Assembly (NCBI GenBank): GCA_017430945.1
Contig: JAFRMB010000006.1
Location: 1 to 30,174 of the forward strand
Origin: Clostridia bacterium
GTDB lineage: Bacteria > Bacillota_A > Clostridia > Christensenellales > Aristaeellaceae
Length of the DNA stretch: 30,174 nt
Reading direction: 5' to 3'
A model generated the notes under the pieces. It was not told the DNA's origin. It saw only the letters and a program-made list of their open reading frames with translations, and made no database searches. Shown here piece after piece: positions 15,093-22,929 of the stretch. The stretch's first letter is position 1. Every line of letters starts with the position of its first letter. A program made the position numbers and the translations under genes.

Positions 15093-15153
15093 AGATATGC
15101 AGAGCGGGATCGGCGCACCTTTCCCGCAACATCACAGCGAGGAGTCGGAGCCC

Positions 15154-15384
15154 ATGAAAGCCGTCAACATCAAGCTTAGCCTGGCTGAGAACGTCAAGAC
15201 CTTTGTCAACATCGCGAACCGCTATCCCTTCGACATCGACCTGCGCGTCGGCCGCCATGTGGTGGACGGCAAGTCCATCCTGGGCATCTTCAGCCTGGAC
15301 CTGTCCAAGCCGATCACCCTGGAAGTGTACGCGGATCACTGCGACGATCTGATGGAGGAGCTCAAGCCGTTCATCATCGGTTGA
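15154..15384 (+). CDS. HPr-fold protein without the phosphorylatable histidine
   Basis: A 76-residue HPr-fold protein. The second half matches HPr well: VDGKSILGIFSLDL (37-50) corresponds to the Ser46 region, with S41 as the HPr kinase-type serine. The N-terminal active-site loop is lost: where HPr has G-I-H15-A-R-P, this has S-L-A-E-N, so the phosphoryl-carrying histidine and its arginine are absent. It therefore cannot serve as a sugar PTS carrier. Bacillus Crh likewise lacks His15 but keeps Ser46 and acts in CcpA-type catabolite control, so a regulatory role is possible. The start at 15154 is chosen from GAGGAG and GGAG 4-15 bases upstream and from alignment. It has its own promoter and terminator. 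Confidence 0.8.
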   Translation: MKAVNIKLSLAENVKTFVNIANRYPFDIDLRVGRHVVDGKSILGIFSLDLSKPITLEVYADHCDDLMEELKPFIIG

Positions 15385-15432
15385 GGCATCTCAGCAAAGC
15401 CTCTCTTTGAAAGGCACCGTGATCGGAGGATC

Positions 15433-15477
15433 ATGACACCTCGGATCGGTCAGGCCCTTTCGGGCGAGGCAGCGTAA
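15433..15477 (+). CDS. Possible 14-codon micro-ORF
   Basis: CGGAGG (15424-15429) is followed after 3 bases by ATG and 14 codons (MTPRIGQALSGEAA), ending just before a strong terminator hairpin. The spacing is short and no family is known. It could be a chance reading frame in the 3' part of the HPr-like transcript. Confidence 0.2.
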   Translation: MTPRIGQALSGEAA

Positions 15478-15479
15478 GA

Positions 15480-15524
15480 ATGACCATGCGGGCGTGGAAA
15501 CGCGCCTGCATGGTCATATCTTTT
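15480..15524 (+). terminator. Terminator between convergent HPr-like and ydcF units
   Basis: ATGACCATGC (15480-15489) pairs perfectly with GCATGGTCAT (15508-15517) around a second G+C-rich stem, followed by ATCTTTTGCT. On the minus strand it is followed by TCTTAC, so it may stop both sides. Confidence 0.75.
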
Positions 15525-15600
15525 GCTCGATCCGTCGCCGACGGGGCGTCACGCAGGCAGGTCCGAGCCTTGGGCGTCTGCCCTTTCGGGAACAGCCGGT

Positions 15601-16344
15601 TCACAGGTTTCCGCGCAGGCGATCCAGCACGATGCCGAGCGCTTCGCGTATCATGTAGTGGGGCTTGGTAAAGCCGGTGTAGATGGCGGCGATGCCGTGT
15701 GCGTTCGTCAGTCCGACTTTTTTGGCGATGTGCGTGGCGCGCCATACATGGTAGTTGTTCGTGATGATACCGGTGGGGGCGTCCGGGCTGCGCATGAGGC
15801 TGAGAGAGTTGCGCAGGTTCTCCACGGTCGAGGTGGACCGGTCCTCCATGACGATGCGACCGGCGTCCACGCCGCGCTTGACGAGCTCGTCACGGATGCA
15901 TTGCGCCTCGCTCATGGGCTCATCCGGGCCCTGTCCGCCGGATGCGATGATCGTGGCGTCCGGATGGTCGTCGATGATGGACATCACGCAGTTGAGGCGG
16001 CGGGTGAGCGCGGGGCTTGGCCTGTCCGGATCCACCCGGGCGCCCAGCACGATGAGATATTCCATGCCCGCCGGGGCGGTGGCATGCAGTCCGGAGATCA
16101 CGAGGCACTCCAGCGCCAGGACGGCGCACACCCCGATGCAGAGCGCGCATCTCCAGGCGATGTGCACCCAGCGGGGGATCGCGCGGCAACCGGACAGCAG
16201 CCCCGCCGCGATGAGCACCAGGCCGATGGCGATCCACATGCCGCTCATGCTCAGCCCCAGCCGCGATGCGCGCCAGATCACGAAATAGTAGGCGATACTC
16301 AGGATGCCCAGCACGATGTATACGATCTTGAGCTTGTTTTTCAT
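15601..16344 (-). CDS. YdcF/SanA-type DUF218 membrane protein
   Basis: A 247-residue protein with three predicted membrane helices (about 5-25, 35-52, 65-85) and a C-terminal DUF218 (YdcF-like) domain. Domain motifs are YLIVLGARVDPDRPSPALTR (96-115), IIASGGQGPDEPMSEAQ, STSTVENLRNS and ITNNYHVWRA. DUF218 proteins include ElyC and SanA, which affect envelope integrity and undecaprenyl lipid metabolism; the biochemical activity is unsettled. AGGAGAG lies 5 bases before the ATG. It is the second gene of a two-gene unit, 9 bases after the upstream gene's stop, and its termination region converges with the HPr-like gene. Confidence 0.82.
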   Translation of the reverse strand: MKNKLKIVYIVLGILSIAYYFVIWRASRLGLSMSGMWIAIGLVLIAAGLLSGCRAIPRWVHIAWRCALCIGVCAVLALECLVISGLHATAPAGMEYLIVLGARVDPDRPSPALTRRLNCVMSIIDDHPDATIIASGGQGPDEPMSEAQCIRDELVKRGVDAGRIVMEDRSTSTVENLRNSLSLMRSPDAPTGIITNNYHVWRATHIAKKVGLTNAHGIAAIYTGFTKPHYMIREALGIVLDRLRGNL

Positions 16345-16353
16345 GGGTCTCTC

Positions 16354-17178
16354 CTATTTTCGAATGATGTGGATCGTACAGGACACGTCGCCCGTGTAAT
16401 TGCGGTCAGCGTCGAATTCGTCCAGAGACGCGCAGATGAAGGCCGTGAGCCAGATGTCCTGTACACGCTTGATCTGGCTGCCGCAGGTGAGCTTGATGGA
16501 GGTCATCAGCGTGTCCGACTTCATCTTTTTGATGTGCGAGTAGAACTGGTGCGGCTCTCTGTGATAGTCGTCGTAGAGCCAGCATTCGATGTACTCGGTG
16601 TGCCTGATGTGCTGGGGCGAGAGCATCGTGTATTTGATCTCGCTGCCATCATCCAGCGTATAGCGCAGCGTATAGCCGATCCTGCAGCCGCCTGAAGCCG
16701 GGAACGCGGTCCAGGCCTTGCCGAAGATGTCGCCGAAGAAATCGCCGGGGAGCTCTTCCAGGTCGGAGGCGATGACCTCGAAGCTGCCGATATCCTCGCC
16801 CTTTTTCCATTTGGCCGCATAGGTGTCGCCCATGCGCACGCGCGGAGAGTAGCTCTTGCCCTTGGGCCGGTAAAAAGAGACCCTGTCTGGCAATCCCTCC
16901 GGCCTGGGCGTGGCGATGGGCTGAGCCGTCGGCGCGGGGGAGGGCGAAGGCGTCGCCGTCTCCAGGATCTCCGCAGGCGCCGTCGATGAAGCTGTTGAGG
17001 CGGGCGCGGGTTGCCTTGCGTCATCAGCCGCCCGCCTGCCGCGCCCGGCTGACAGGAGCAGCGCCGCGGTCACGGCGGCTGCGACGACGGCGGCCGCTGC
17101 GATGATCATCAGGCGGCGCCTGCGGGCGCGCAGCTGGCGGGCCCTGCGGGATGCGCGGGATCGATGGTATTGTGACAT
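16354..17178 (-). CDS. Membrane-anchored or secreted protein of unknown function
   Basis: A 274-residue protein. Residues 1-22 are strongly basic, 23-44 form one hydrophobic helix rich in alanine (signal anchor), 50-95 are a Pro/Ser/Thr/Ala linker (TPSPSPAPTAQP), and 96-274 are a folded domain with many aromatic and charged residues (SFYRPKGKSYSPR, DDGSEIKYTMLS, ending CTIHIIRK). I do not recognise the domain. The plan (basic tail, one helix, P/S/T linker, globular domain) is typical of extracytoplasmic proteins in Firmicutes. AGGAGG lies 5 bases before the ATG. It leads an operon with the YdcF-type gene and faces the LRR gene across overlapping promoters, which suggests all three serve the envelope. 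Confidence 0.7.
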   Translation of the reverse strand: MSQYHRSRASRRARQLRARRRRLMIIAAAAVVAAAVTAALLLSAGRGRRAADDARQPAPASTASSTAPAEILETATPSPSPAPTAQPIATPRPEGLPDRVSFYRPKGKSYSPRVRMGDTYAAKWKKGEDIGSFEVIASDLEELPGDFFGDIFGKAWTAFPASGGCRIGYTLRYTLDDGSEIKYTMLSPQHIRHTEYIECWLYDDYHREPHQFYSHIKKMKSDTLMTSIKLTCGSQIKRVQDIWLTAFICASLDEFDADRNYTGDVSCTIHIIRK

Positions 17179-17223
17179 GATGCCTCCTGAATGGTGCGGC
17201 GGTCCGTTTTCACACCATTTTTA

Positions 17224-17252
17224 TTGCAAAAAGCGTCGGATGACATTATAAT
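17224..17252 (+). promoter_or_regulatory. Promoter of the LRR gene (overlaps the divergent one)
   Basis: TTGCAA (17224-17229), 17 bases, TATAAT (17247-17252). The -10 overlaps the -10 of the minus-strand promoter by four bases. Confidence 0.75.
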
Positions 17253-17273
17253 ATAAAACAGCGTTAAATGCAA
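17245..17273 (-). promoter_or_regulatory. Promoter of the unknown/ydcF operon (overlaps the LRR promoter)
   Basis: On the minus strand TTGCAT (17268-17273), 17 bases, TATAAT (17245-17250). The two promoters cross at the shared ATTATAAT, so RNA polymerase cannot occupy both at once. Confidence 0.75.
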
Positions 17274-17315
17274 GCGGGCTGCGACCGGCGGCCCGGATAT
17301 ATACGGAGGCTCAGC

Positions 17316-19178
17316 ATGGGCAAGAGGGTTACAGATTCAAAGAAGGCGCGCAGGAAGCGCAAAGCCAGGCGGCTCATGATCCGGCGGCGCGTCGCTGTGG
17401 CGTTCGCCGCAGGCGCGGTGTTGCTGGCGGTGCTCGCCATCGCGTCCGCACCGAGCCTCAGGCTGCCGATCTGGCTGGCAGCCTCCTTCGCGATGATCGG
17501 ACACGCGCTGCTGCTCGCGCGGAAAAAAGCGCTGTCAACGGCGATCTACGCGCTTACCGCGCTTTTGTGCCTTGCGATCGTCGTCTGCGGCTTCTTATTC
17601 AAGGGCTATGTGTTCGCGGACGGCCGTTACGTCCCCTCATCCACGCTGGCGACGACGCTTCGCGTCACGGACAGCTGGCCGGGCGACATCCGGTCGATGC
17701 AGCAGCTGCAGAAGCTGGACATGCGCGATTCCACCGTGACGGATTTTTCGCCCATCGCGTCGCTCGGGTCGCTTCGGGAGGTGGACCTGCGCGGCAACGC
17801 CGCGTTCACCCGGGACGACTACGATGCGCTGACGTCGGCTCTGCCGGGATGCGAGATCCTCTGGAGCAACTCCGCGGGCGACGCGGGCGCGGAGGGCGGC
17901 CCGGCGCAGGTGGATCTCGCGCAGACAGATGCGACGCCGGAGGAGCTGCAGGCGCTGACGGAGGCGGATCCGGACGGGCAGATCGACGATGAGGTGTCGC
18001 TGATGGGTCGGCGCATCGCGCCGGACGCGACGGCGATCGATCTGCGCGGCGCGATGGATATCGACCCGGATGAGATCCACAGCGCACTGGCCAGGCTGAG
18101 CGCCGTCGAGACGGTGGATCTGCGCGGCACGCCGCTGCCGGTCGAGACCATCGCCGCGCTCGCCGGGGCCGATCCGGACGTGCGCTTCCAGTGCAGCTGT
18201 GACGTGCCTGGCGGCAGCATGACCACCGAGGACGAGTTGCCCGTCGTGCCGGCAGTTGGTTTCGAGCAGCTGAAGGCGTGGATGGGCTTTATGGACTACA
18301 TGCCCAACCTCAAGCGGATGGACGCGAGGGCGGTCCAACTGTCGGAGGATCAGGTCGCGCAGCTTCAGGCGGACGTGCACAGCCGGAAGCTCATCTACAA
18401 TTTCACTGCCTTCGGGCGGCCCGTGTCGACGCTTGAGACGGAGCTCAACCTGGACGGGATCCAGATGACGGGCGTCGAAGAGGTGGAGCGCTGTATAAAC
18501 GCCATGCCGGATCTGGCCAGGGTCTCCATGCTCAAGTGCGGCCTCTCCTACGACCAGATGGCGGGCCTGTGCGACCGGCATCCGGAGATCAAATTCGTCT
18601 GGTGGATCTCCTTTGGCAAGTACAAGCTGCGCACGGACGCGACAGCCTTCACCACCGGCCTTTACGACAACAACAAGTACAACTACACGTCGGCGACGTT
18701 TGCGCCCCTGCAGTATTGCACGGATCTCATGATGCTGGACATCGGCCACTGCAAGATGACCGGTATAGAGGGACTGGCGAAGCTCAAGAAGCTCCGGGTG
18801 CTGATACTCGCGGACAACAAGATCTCCGATCTTTCGCCGCTTCAGGATCTTCAGGACCTGGAGTACGTGGAGATATTCCTGAACAAGGTCTCCGACTTTT
18901 CTCCGCTGGCGAACAAGGAAAAGCTCGTCGATCTGAATATCTATTACAATCCCGTCGGCGACATCACGCCGCTGTGCCAGATCAAATCTCTCAAGCGGCT
19001 GTGGATCGGCAAGTGCGGCCTGTCCAACGGTCAGATCGGCAAGCTGCGCAAGGCGCTGCCCGACTGCAAGATCGTCGCCAAGGGCAGCAGCTCCACCGGC
19101 AACGGCTGGCGCGATCACAAGCATTACAGGGTCATCAAGGCGATGTACAAGCAGGGGAAGTATATCCCGTTCAGCTGA
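17316..19178 (+). CDS. Leucine-rich-repeat membrane protein
   Basis: A 620-residue protein. Residues 1-25 are very basic; three hydrophobic helices lie at about 26-45, 48-68 and 75-97. The rest carries internalin/bacterial-type leucine-rich repeats in two blocks: about 110-185 (LQKLDMRDSTVTDFSPIASL) and about 470-590 (ADNKISDLSPLQDLQDLEYV). Between them lies a more diverged region with DLRG- and PxVRF-type repeats. It ends with SSSTGNGWRDHKHYRVIKAM, a tail I have seen on clostridial LRR proteins. The role is likely protein binding at the cell surface, unproven. The start at 17316 is chosen because CGGAGG lies 7 bases upstream; the ATG at 17268 would be within about 10 bases of the transcription start. 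It is divergent from the unknown/ydcF unit. Confidence 0.82.
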   Translation: MGKRVTDSKKARRKRKARRLMIRRRVAVAFAAGAVLLAVLAIASAPSLRLPIWLAASFAMIGHALLLARKKALSTAIYALTALLCLAIVVCGFLFKGYVFADGRYVPSSTLATTLRVTDSWPGDIRSMQQLQKLDMRDSTVTDFSPIASLGSLREVDLRGNAAFTRDDYDALTSALPGCEILWSNSAGDAGAEGGPAQVDLAQTDATPEELQALTEADPDGQIDDEVSLMGRRIAPDATAIDLRGAMDIDPDEIHSALARLSAVETVDLRGTPLPVETIAALAGADPDVRFQCSCDVPGGSMTTEDELPVVPAVGFEQLKAWMGFMDYMPNLKRMDARAVQLSEDQVAQLQADVHSRKLIYNFTAFGRPVSTLETELNLDGIQMTGVEEVERCINAMPDLARVSMLKCGLSYDQMAGLCDRHPEIKFVWWISFGKYKLRTDATAFTTGLYDNNKYNYTSATFAPLQYCTDLMMLDIGHCKMTGIEGLAKLKKLRVLILADNKISDLSPLQDLQDLEYVEIFLNKVSDFSPLANKEKLVDLNIYYNPVGDITPLCQIKSLKRLWIGKCGLSNGQIGKLRKALPDCKIVAKGSSSTGNGWRDHKHYRVIKAMYKQGKYIPFS

Positions 19179-19238
19179 TCGCCGTCCGGATCTGTCGGAG
19201 TTTTAACAGCGGGCAGCGGGTAAAATTTCAAAATGGTA

Positions 19239-19267
19239 TTTACAAAACCATGGGCATGTGTTATAAT
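19239..19267 (+). promoter_or_regulatory. Promoter of tRNA-Ala
   Basis: TTTACA (19239-19244), 17 bases, TATAAT (19262-19267), 20 bases before the tRNA. Confidence 0.75.
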
Positions 19268-19287
19268 AGCTTCTGTCGTCGACAGAT

Positions 19288-19364
19288 GGGGCATTAGCTC
19301 AGTTGGCTAGAGCGCTACACTGGCAGTGTAGAGGTCAGGGGTTCGAGTCCCCTATGCTCCACCA
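19288..19364 (+). tRNA. tRNA-Ala (anticodon GGC)
   Basis: A complete cloverleaf: acceptor GGGGCAT/ATGCTCC with one G-U pair, D stem GCTC/GAGC, anticodon stem CTACA/TGTAG with loop CTGGCAG (anticodon GGC at 19322-19324), T stem AGGGG/CCCCT with TTCGAGT loop, and an encoded CCA end. GGC reads GCC and GCU. It is transcribed alone, with its own promoter and terminator. Confidence 0.96.
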
Positions 19365-19368
19365 CCTC

Positions 19369-19412
19369 GGGAGATCGGGTTTGATACAAGCCTGATCTCC
19401 TGTTTTGTTTTT
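19369..19412 (+). terminator. tRNA-Ala terminator
   Basis: A ten-pair stem with one G-T pair (19369-19378 with 19391-19400), a 12-base loop, then TGTTTTGTTTTT. Confidence 0.9.
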
Positions 19413-19822
19413 ATGCTGTTTCTCTCGTGCTCAACGCAGTCTGCCGGGTAGGGGCCTGTTCCTGCGCTATTCGGTGGTATCGAATGACAAGTGGGGCCGA
19501 TCCGGCGTCCAGTTTCTTTGACATCTGCGTCCATCCATGACAGGATCGGGCAACCAGGTGTGTGGGGGATTGCGCGCCCCGCAGGGACACCATTCATGGT
19601 GTCCGACGAGGCAAACAGGCGCGAGGGAGGAAGCGCTTCACGGCGCGATGGGCAAGGCAGAAAAGCGGTCCTGTAAGATACGATCGGCAGACAGGCGCGC
19701 TTCGAAGGACGTGAGGATCATGACCCGGACTGTCGATCCGTTGCCGTGTGCCGGATCGAGTGCCCACCGATTCGAACGCCTGACGGGATCACAGCGGCAG
19801 CATCGTTCAAAGGGCAAAACAT
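19413..19822. other. Spacer without a recognisable gene
   Basis: No convincing gene is seen. Short frames of 60-95 codons exist on both strands but lack good ribosome sites and have tRNA- or repeat-like composition rather than protein-like. The one clear structure is a perfect hairpin at 19585-19604 (8-base arms GGACACCA and complement, TTCA loop) with no T-run. It may be decayed mobile-element or gene remnant next to a tRNA, a common insertion spot. Confidence 0.5.
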
Positions 19823-19868
19823 GAGAAAAAAGACCGCCCCGATGGCATGATCGCATTCCCATCGGGGC
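19823..19868 (-). terminator. Terminator of the sugar kinase operon
   Basis: On the minus strand GCCCCGATGG (19859-19868) pairs with CCATCGGGGC (19836-19845), followed by GGTCTTTTTTCTC. It lies about 105 bases after the FGGY kinase stop. Confidence 0.85.
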
Positions 19869-19974
19869 AATTCTCAGAACAGAGAGACGACCTCTGCCTC
19901 AGCAACATACGGAAACCGTATACTGTACGTGCTATAAGACAGCGGACCGCCTCTTGCCATGCACAAAACGCGCC

Positions 19975-21330
19975 TTATTCGTAGCGGATGAGGGCCTGAG
20001 CGGCGTTCAGGCTTTCATAGACGCCGGCTGCCGCCAGGCCGAACAGCGCCGCGCCGTAGGCGGCCTCCTCGGTGTGCGCGGGGATCTGCATCTTCAAACC
20101 GAAGCGTTTTTCAAACACGCGGCGCAGGGCGAGGTTGCGGCGCAGGCCGTTGCCGCTGCCGATCAGCTGCGTCGGCAGGGCGACCTCGGCCTTCAGGATC
20201 CGGTCGTAGAGGTCCATGATCTCACCGGCGATGCCGTTGAGGGTCGCGTTGATGAGGTGCGCGGCGTCGAAGTTGCTGTTGCTGATGCCGGTATAGCCGC
20301 CCCGCAGGCTGCCCTGGCGGCGCGTGCCGCTGAAACGCGTGTCCGCGGTCCACGGCTCCGCGATGTCAAGGTTCTCCAGCGCGATCCGGTTGATGGCCTC
20401 ATAGAGCGGACCCCCTTCGTAGCCGGAGAGCGCCGCGATGTCCCGAATGAACTTCTCCAGCAGCGCATACGCGCGCCCGCCGCATAGCGTGGAGCCCACG
20501 AGGATGAACTTTTTATCGCCCATGGGCCGCATCTCCAGATCCTGAAGGGGGACCGGCGTAAAGCCCTGCATGGAGACCTGGCCGCCGGTGCCCATGTTGA
20601 CCAGCACGCTGGCGTCGGGTTCGCGGACGGACCCGATGAAGCTGGCCTGGTTGTCGCCGATCGCGCAGGATACGGGGATGCCGTCGGCCGTCGTTCCGAC
20701 GGTGACGCACGCGTCGGTCACCTCAGGGAGATAGGAAAGATCCATGCCGCAGGCGGCGATCTCCCGATCCATCCAACGGGCGTTGACGGGATCGAACAGG
20801 CCCCAGCTGGCGGCGCCGGAGGTATGCATCAGGGGCTCCGTGCGACCGGTCAGCTTCATGGCGATGTAATCGAAGATGGTGCACATCCTGACCGCGTCCT
20901 TCGGGATGGCGCCGTTCAGCGTCATCCAGTAATGCGTCGTCATGCCGAAGCCGGTGGACATCCCATAGCCGGTCAGCTCCTTCAGGCGGGAGACATAGGT
21001 GCCGCCTTCCAACGGCAGATCGCCGCGGCTGTCCTGCCAGGTGTACAGGGGGCTGACTGCCGTGCCGGCGGCGTCGATATAGACGATCCCGTGCATCTGC
21101 CCGTCGATCCCGATGGCGCAGATCGGGCCGTGGGCCGCCTTCAATTCGTCGACCAGCGCGAGCGCTTTCCCGATGATGGCGTTCGCGTCCTGCAGCTTTC
21201 CGCCGGGGATGTCGCCCGGTAGGTCCGTGCCGTTGGAGATGGTGCGCGCCTCCCGGATCGCGCCGGTGGCGCTGTCGATCACCACGGCCGATAGGGTGGT
21301 GGTGCCGATGTCCAGTCCGATTGCATTCAT
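19975..21330 (-). CDS. FGGY-family carbohydrate kinase (sedoheptulokinase/xylulokinase-like)
   Basis: A 451-residue FGGY sugar kinase, which transfers phosphate from ATP to a sugar or sugar alcohol in the cytoplasm. The N-terminal phosphate loop is GLDIGTTTLSAVVID (5-19); the sugar-site segment is GIDGQMHGIVYID (74-86); the probable catalytic base is D226 in CAIGDNQASF; a second nucleotide-site segment is GSGNGLRRN near the C-terminus. The GDNQAS form reminds me of sedoheptulokinases more than of xylulokinases, but specificity cannot be read safely. The start at 21330 is chosen by alignment (MNAIGLDIG); its ribosome site (GGCTGGA) is weak. It follows the RhaB-like kinase by 65 bases and is the last gene of the regulator-kinase-kinase unit. 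Confidence 0.85.
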   Translation of the reverse strand: MNAIGLDIGTTTLSAVVIDSATGAIREARTISNGTDLPGDIPGGKLQDANAIIGKALALVDELKAAHGPICAIGIDGQMHGIVYIDAAGTAVSPLYTWQDSRGDLPLEGGTYVSRLKELTGYGMSTGFGMTTHYWMTLNGAIPKDAVRMCTIFDYIAMKLTGRTEPLMHTSGAASWGLFDPVNARWMDREIAACGMDLSYLPEVTDACVTVGTTADGIPVSCAIGDNQASFIGSVREPDASVLVNMGTGGQVSMQGFTPVPLQDLEMRPMGDKKFILVGSTLCGGRAYALLEKFIRDIAALSGYEGGPLYEAINRIALENLDIAEPWTADTRFSGTRRQGSLRGGYTGISNSNFDAAHLINATLNGIAGEIMDLYDRILKAEVALPTQLIGSGNGLRRNLALRRVFEKRFGLKMQIPAHTEEAAYGAALFGLAAAGVYESLNAAQALIRYE

Positions 21331-21395
21331 GCTGATCCAGCCTTTCCGTTTTGTTAAATATCCCGTGTACAGGTCAAGTGGACGAAGCGATGGCG

Positions 21396-22880
21396 TCACC
21401 AGAGATTCGTGCGGATCACGCGCTCGGCGAAGATCGCGGCGCGCCGGCTCCAGGCGTCGGCGTCCCTGGGCTCATAGACGGTCTGCGGGAAGGTGTTCGC
21501 GGACACGCGGCGCATGGACGCCTTGTCCTTCAGCTCGCCGCAGGCGTACGCCTGCAGGAGCAGGTTGCCCACGCCGCTTCCCTCGTACACGCCGGTATAC
21601 ACCCTGTAGCCGCAGGCGTTGGCGGTGTATTGGGCGATCAGGCGGTTCTTGCTGCCGCCGCCCAGCATGTAGATCCGGTCGATCCTTCGATCCGCCGCCT
21701 TCAGCAGCGCCCCCAGATAGCGGTGGAATTCAAGAGCCATGCTGCGGTAGACGACCCCGGCGATCAAAGGCACGTCTCCGGGATCCACGTCTGCGCCGAA
21801 ATCCCGCTTCAGCGCCGCCGCGATGGCAGCGGGCATGTCCGCGGCATCGAAGAAATCCTGCCCGTTGATATCGATGGAGAGGTCGTTCTCCCCGGCGGCC
21901 TCGGCCATGTCGACGATCTCCTCATAGGAATACCGGCCCCAGCGCTGCTTGCACTGTTCGATGATCCAGGTGCCGGTCATGTTGCGCTTGAACATGTTCT
22001 TGCCGAAGGGCACGCTCGAGTTGTTGAAGTTGTTCTCAAAGGCGATGTCGTTGATCACCGGCGCGTCGGTCTCGAAGCCCATGAGCGCCCAGGTGCCGCA
22101 GCTGATGAAGCACCAGTCTCGGCCGTCGTCCGGCACCGCGGTCAGAGCGCAGGCGGTGTCGTGGGTGCAGCTGGTCACGATGGGCACGGGGCCTTCCAGC
22201 CCCGCCGCCTTCAGGATGGCGGGATCGACGTCGCCGATGCGGGTGCCGGGCGATACGACGCGGGTGCACAGCCCCCTGGGCAGGCCGAAGCGCTCGAAGA
22301 CCTCGGCGTCCCAGGCGTCCCGGCGGAAATCGTACAGGCGCCCGAAGGTCGGCATGGACCTTTCGCAGCAGGCCTCCGCACCGAGGAGATAATGCATCGC
22401 GTCCGCGATGAACAGCATCCCTCTGGGATCGTCGAGCGAGGGATCGTCATCCAGCTTCATGCGCAGCAGGATGCTCAGCGGGTCGCAGGGCATGCGCTGG
22501 TTGCCGTTCCGCTCATAGAGCGCCCGCGTGCCGAACAGCGCCTCGATCATGGAGTGCGTGCCCTCGACCGTGTTCATGGCGCGATAGGAGGGGGGCAGGT
22601 GGTTCAGGTTGCCGTCCCGGTTCAGGACAGAGAAGTCGCCGCCCCACGAGCATACGCTGATGCTGTCCAGGTGCGGACCGTACTTTTCGGCGTAGAGCGA
22701 GAGGGCGTGCTGGATCTCCTCGTTGAAGCGATAGAGATTGCGGTAATCCCTGCCGTGTATGCGCGTGAACTGGGTGCGGAACCGGTAGATCAGGTCCATC
22801 TTCAATATGTCACCTTCGAGATGGCCGGCGATGGCCCGGCCGCTCTCCGAGCCCATGTCAATCGCAAGGTGCATACCCAT
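21396..22880 (-). CDS. Rhamnulokinase-like FGGY kinase
   Basis: A 494-residue FGGY kinase of the RhaB-like subgroup, which phosphorylates ketoses such as L-rhamnulose. The N-terminal motif is AIDMGSESGRAI (6-17); YRFRTQF, CSWGGDF and the probable catalytic base D241 in TSCTHDTACAL fit RhaB-type kinases; the C-terminal nucleotide segment is MLGGGSKNRLI. With an epimerase and transporter nearby instead of rhamnose isomerase or aldolase genes, its substrate may be another ketohexose. The start at 22880 has AAAGGAGG 8 bases upstream; MHLAID six bases later is an alternative. It lies 49 bases after the LacI regulator stop. Confidence 0.85.
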   Translation of the reverse strand: MGMHLAIDMGSESGRAIAGHLEGDILKMDLIYRFRTQFTRIHGRDYRNLYRFNEEIQHALSLYAEKYGPHLDSISVCSWGGDFSVLNRDGNLNHLPPSYRAMNTVEGTHSMIEALFGTRALYERNGNQRMPCDPLSILLRMKLDDDPSLDDPRGMLFIADAMHYLLGAEACCERSMPTFGRLYDFRRDAWDAEVFERFGLPRGLCTRVVSPGTRIGDVDPAILKAAGLEGPVPIVTSCTHDTACALTAVPDDGRDWCFISCGTWALMGFETDAPVINDIAFENNFNNSSVPFGKNMFKRNMTGTWIIEQCKQRWGRYSYEEIVDMAEAAGENDLSIDINGQDFFDAADMPAAIAAALKRDFGADVDPGDVPLIAGVVYRSMALEFHRYLGALLKAADRRIDRIYMLGGGSKNRLIAQYTANACGYRVYTGVYEGSGVGNLLLQAYACGELKDKASMRRVSANTFPQTVYEPRDADAWSRRAAIFAERVIRTNLW

Positions 22881-22929
22881 AGGATCGGCCTCCTTTCGCG
22901 CGGGGCGAGGCCCGCGGTTTTGATCCGGA

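Noticed and set aside
19352..19862. Small frames of 60-95 codons on both strands beside the tRNA
   Set aside because: No good ribosome sites, overlap in several frames, no recognisable sequence; some run through the tRNA or terminator.
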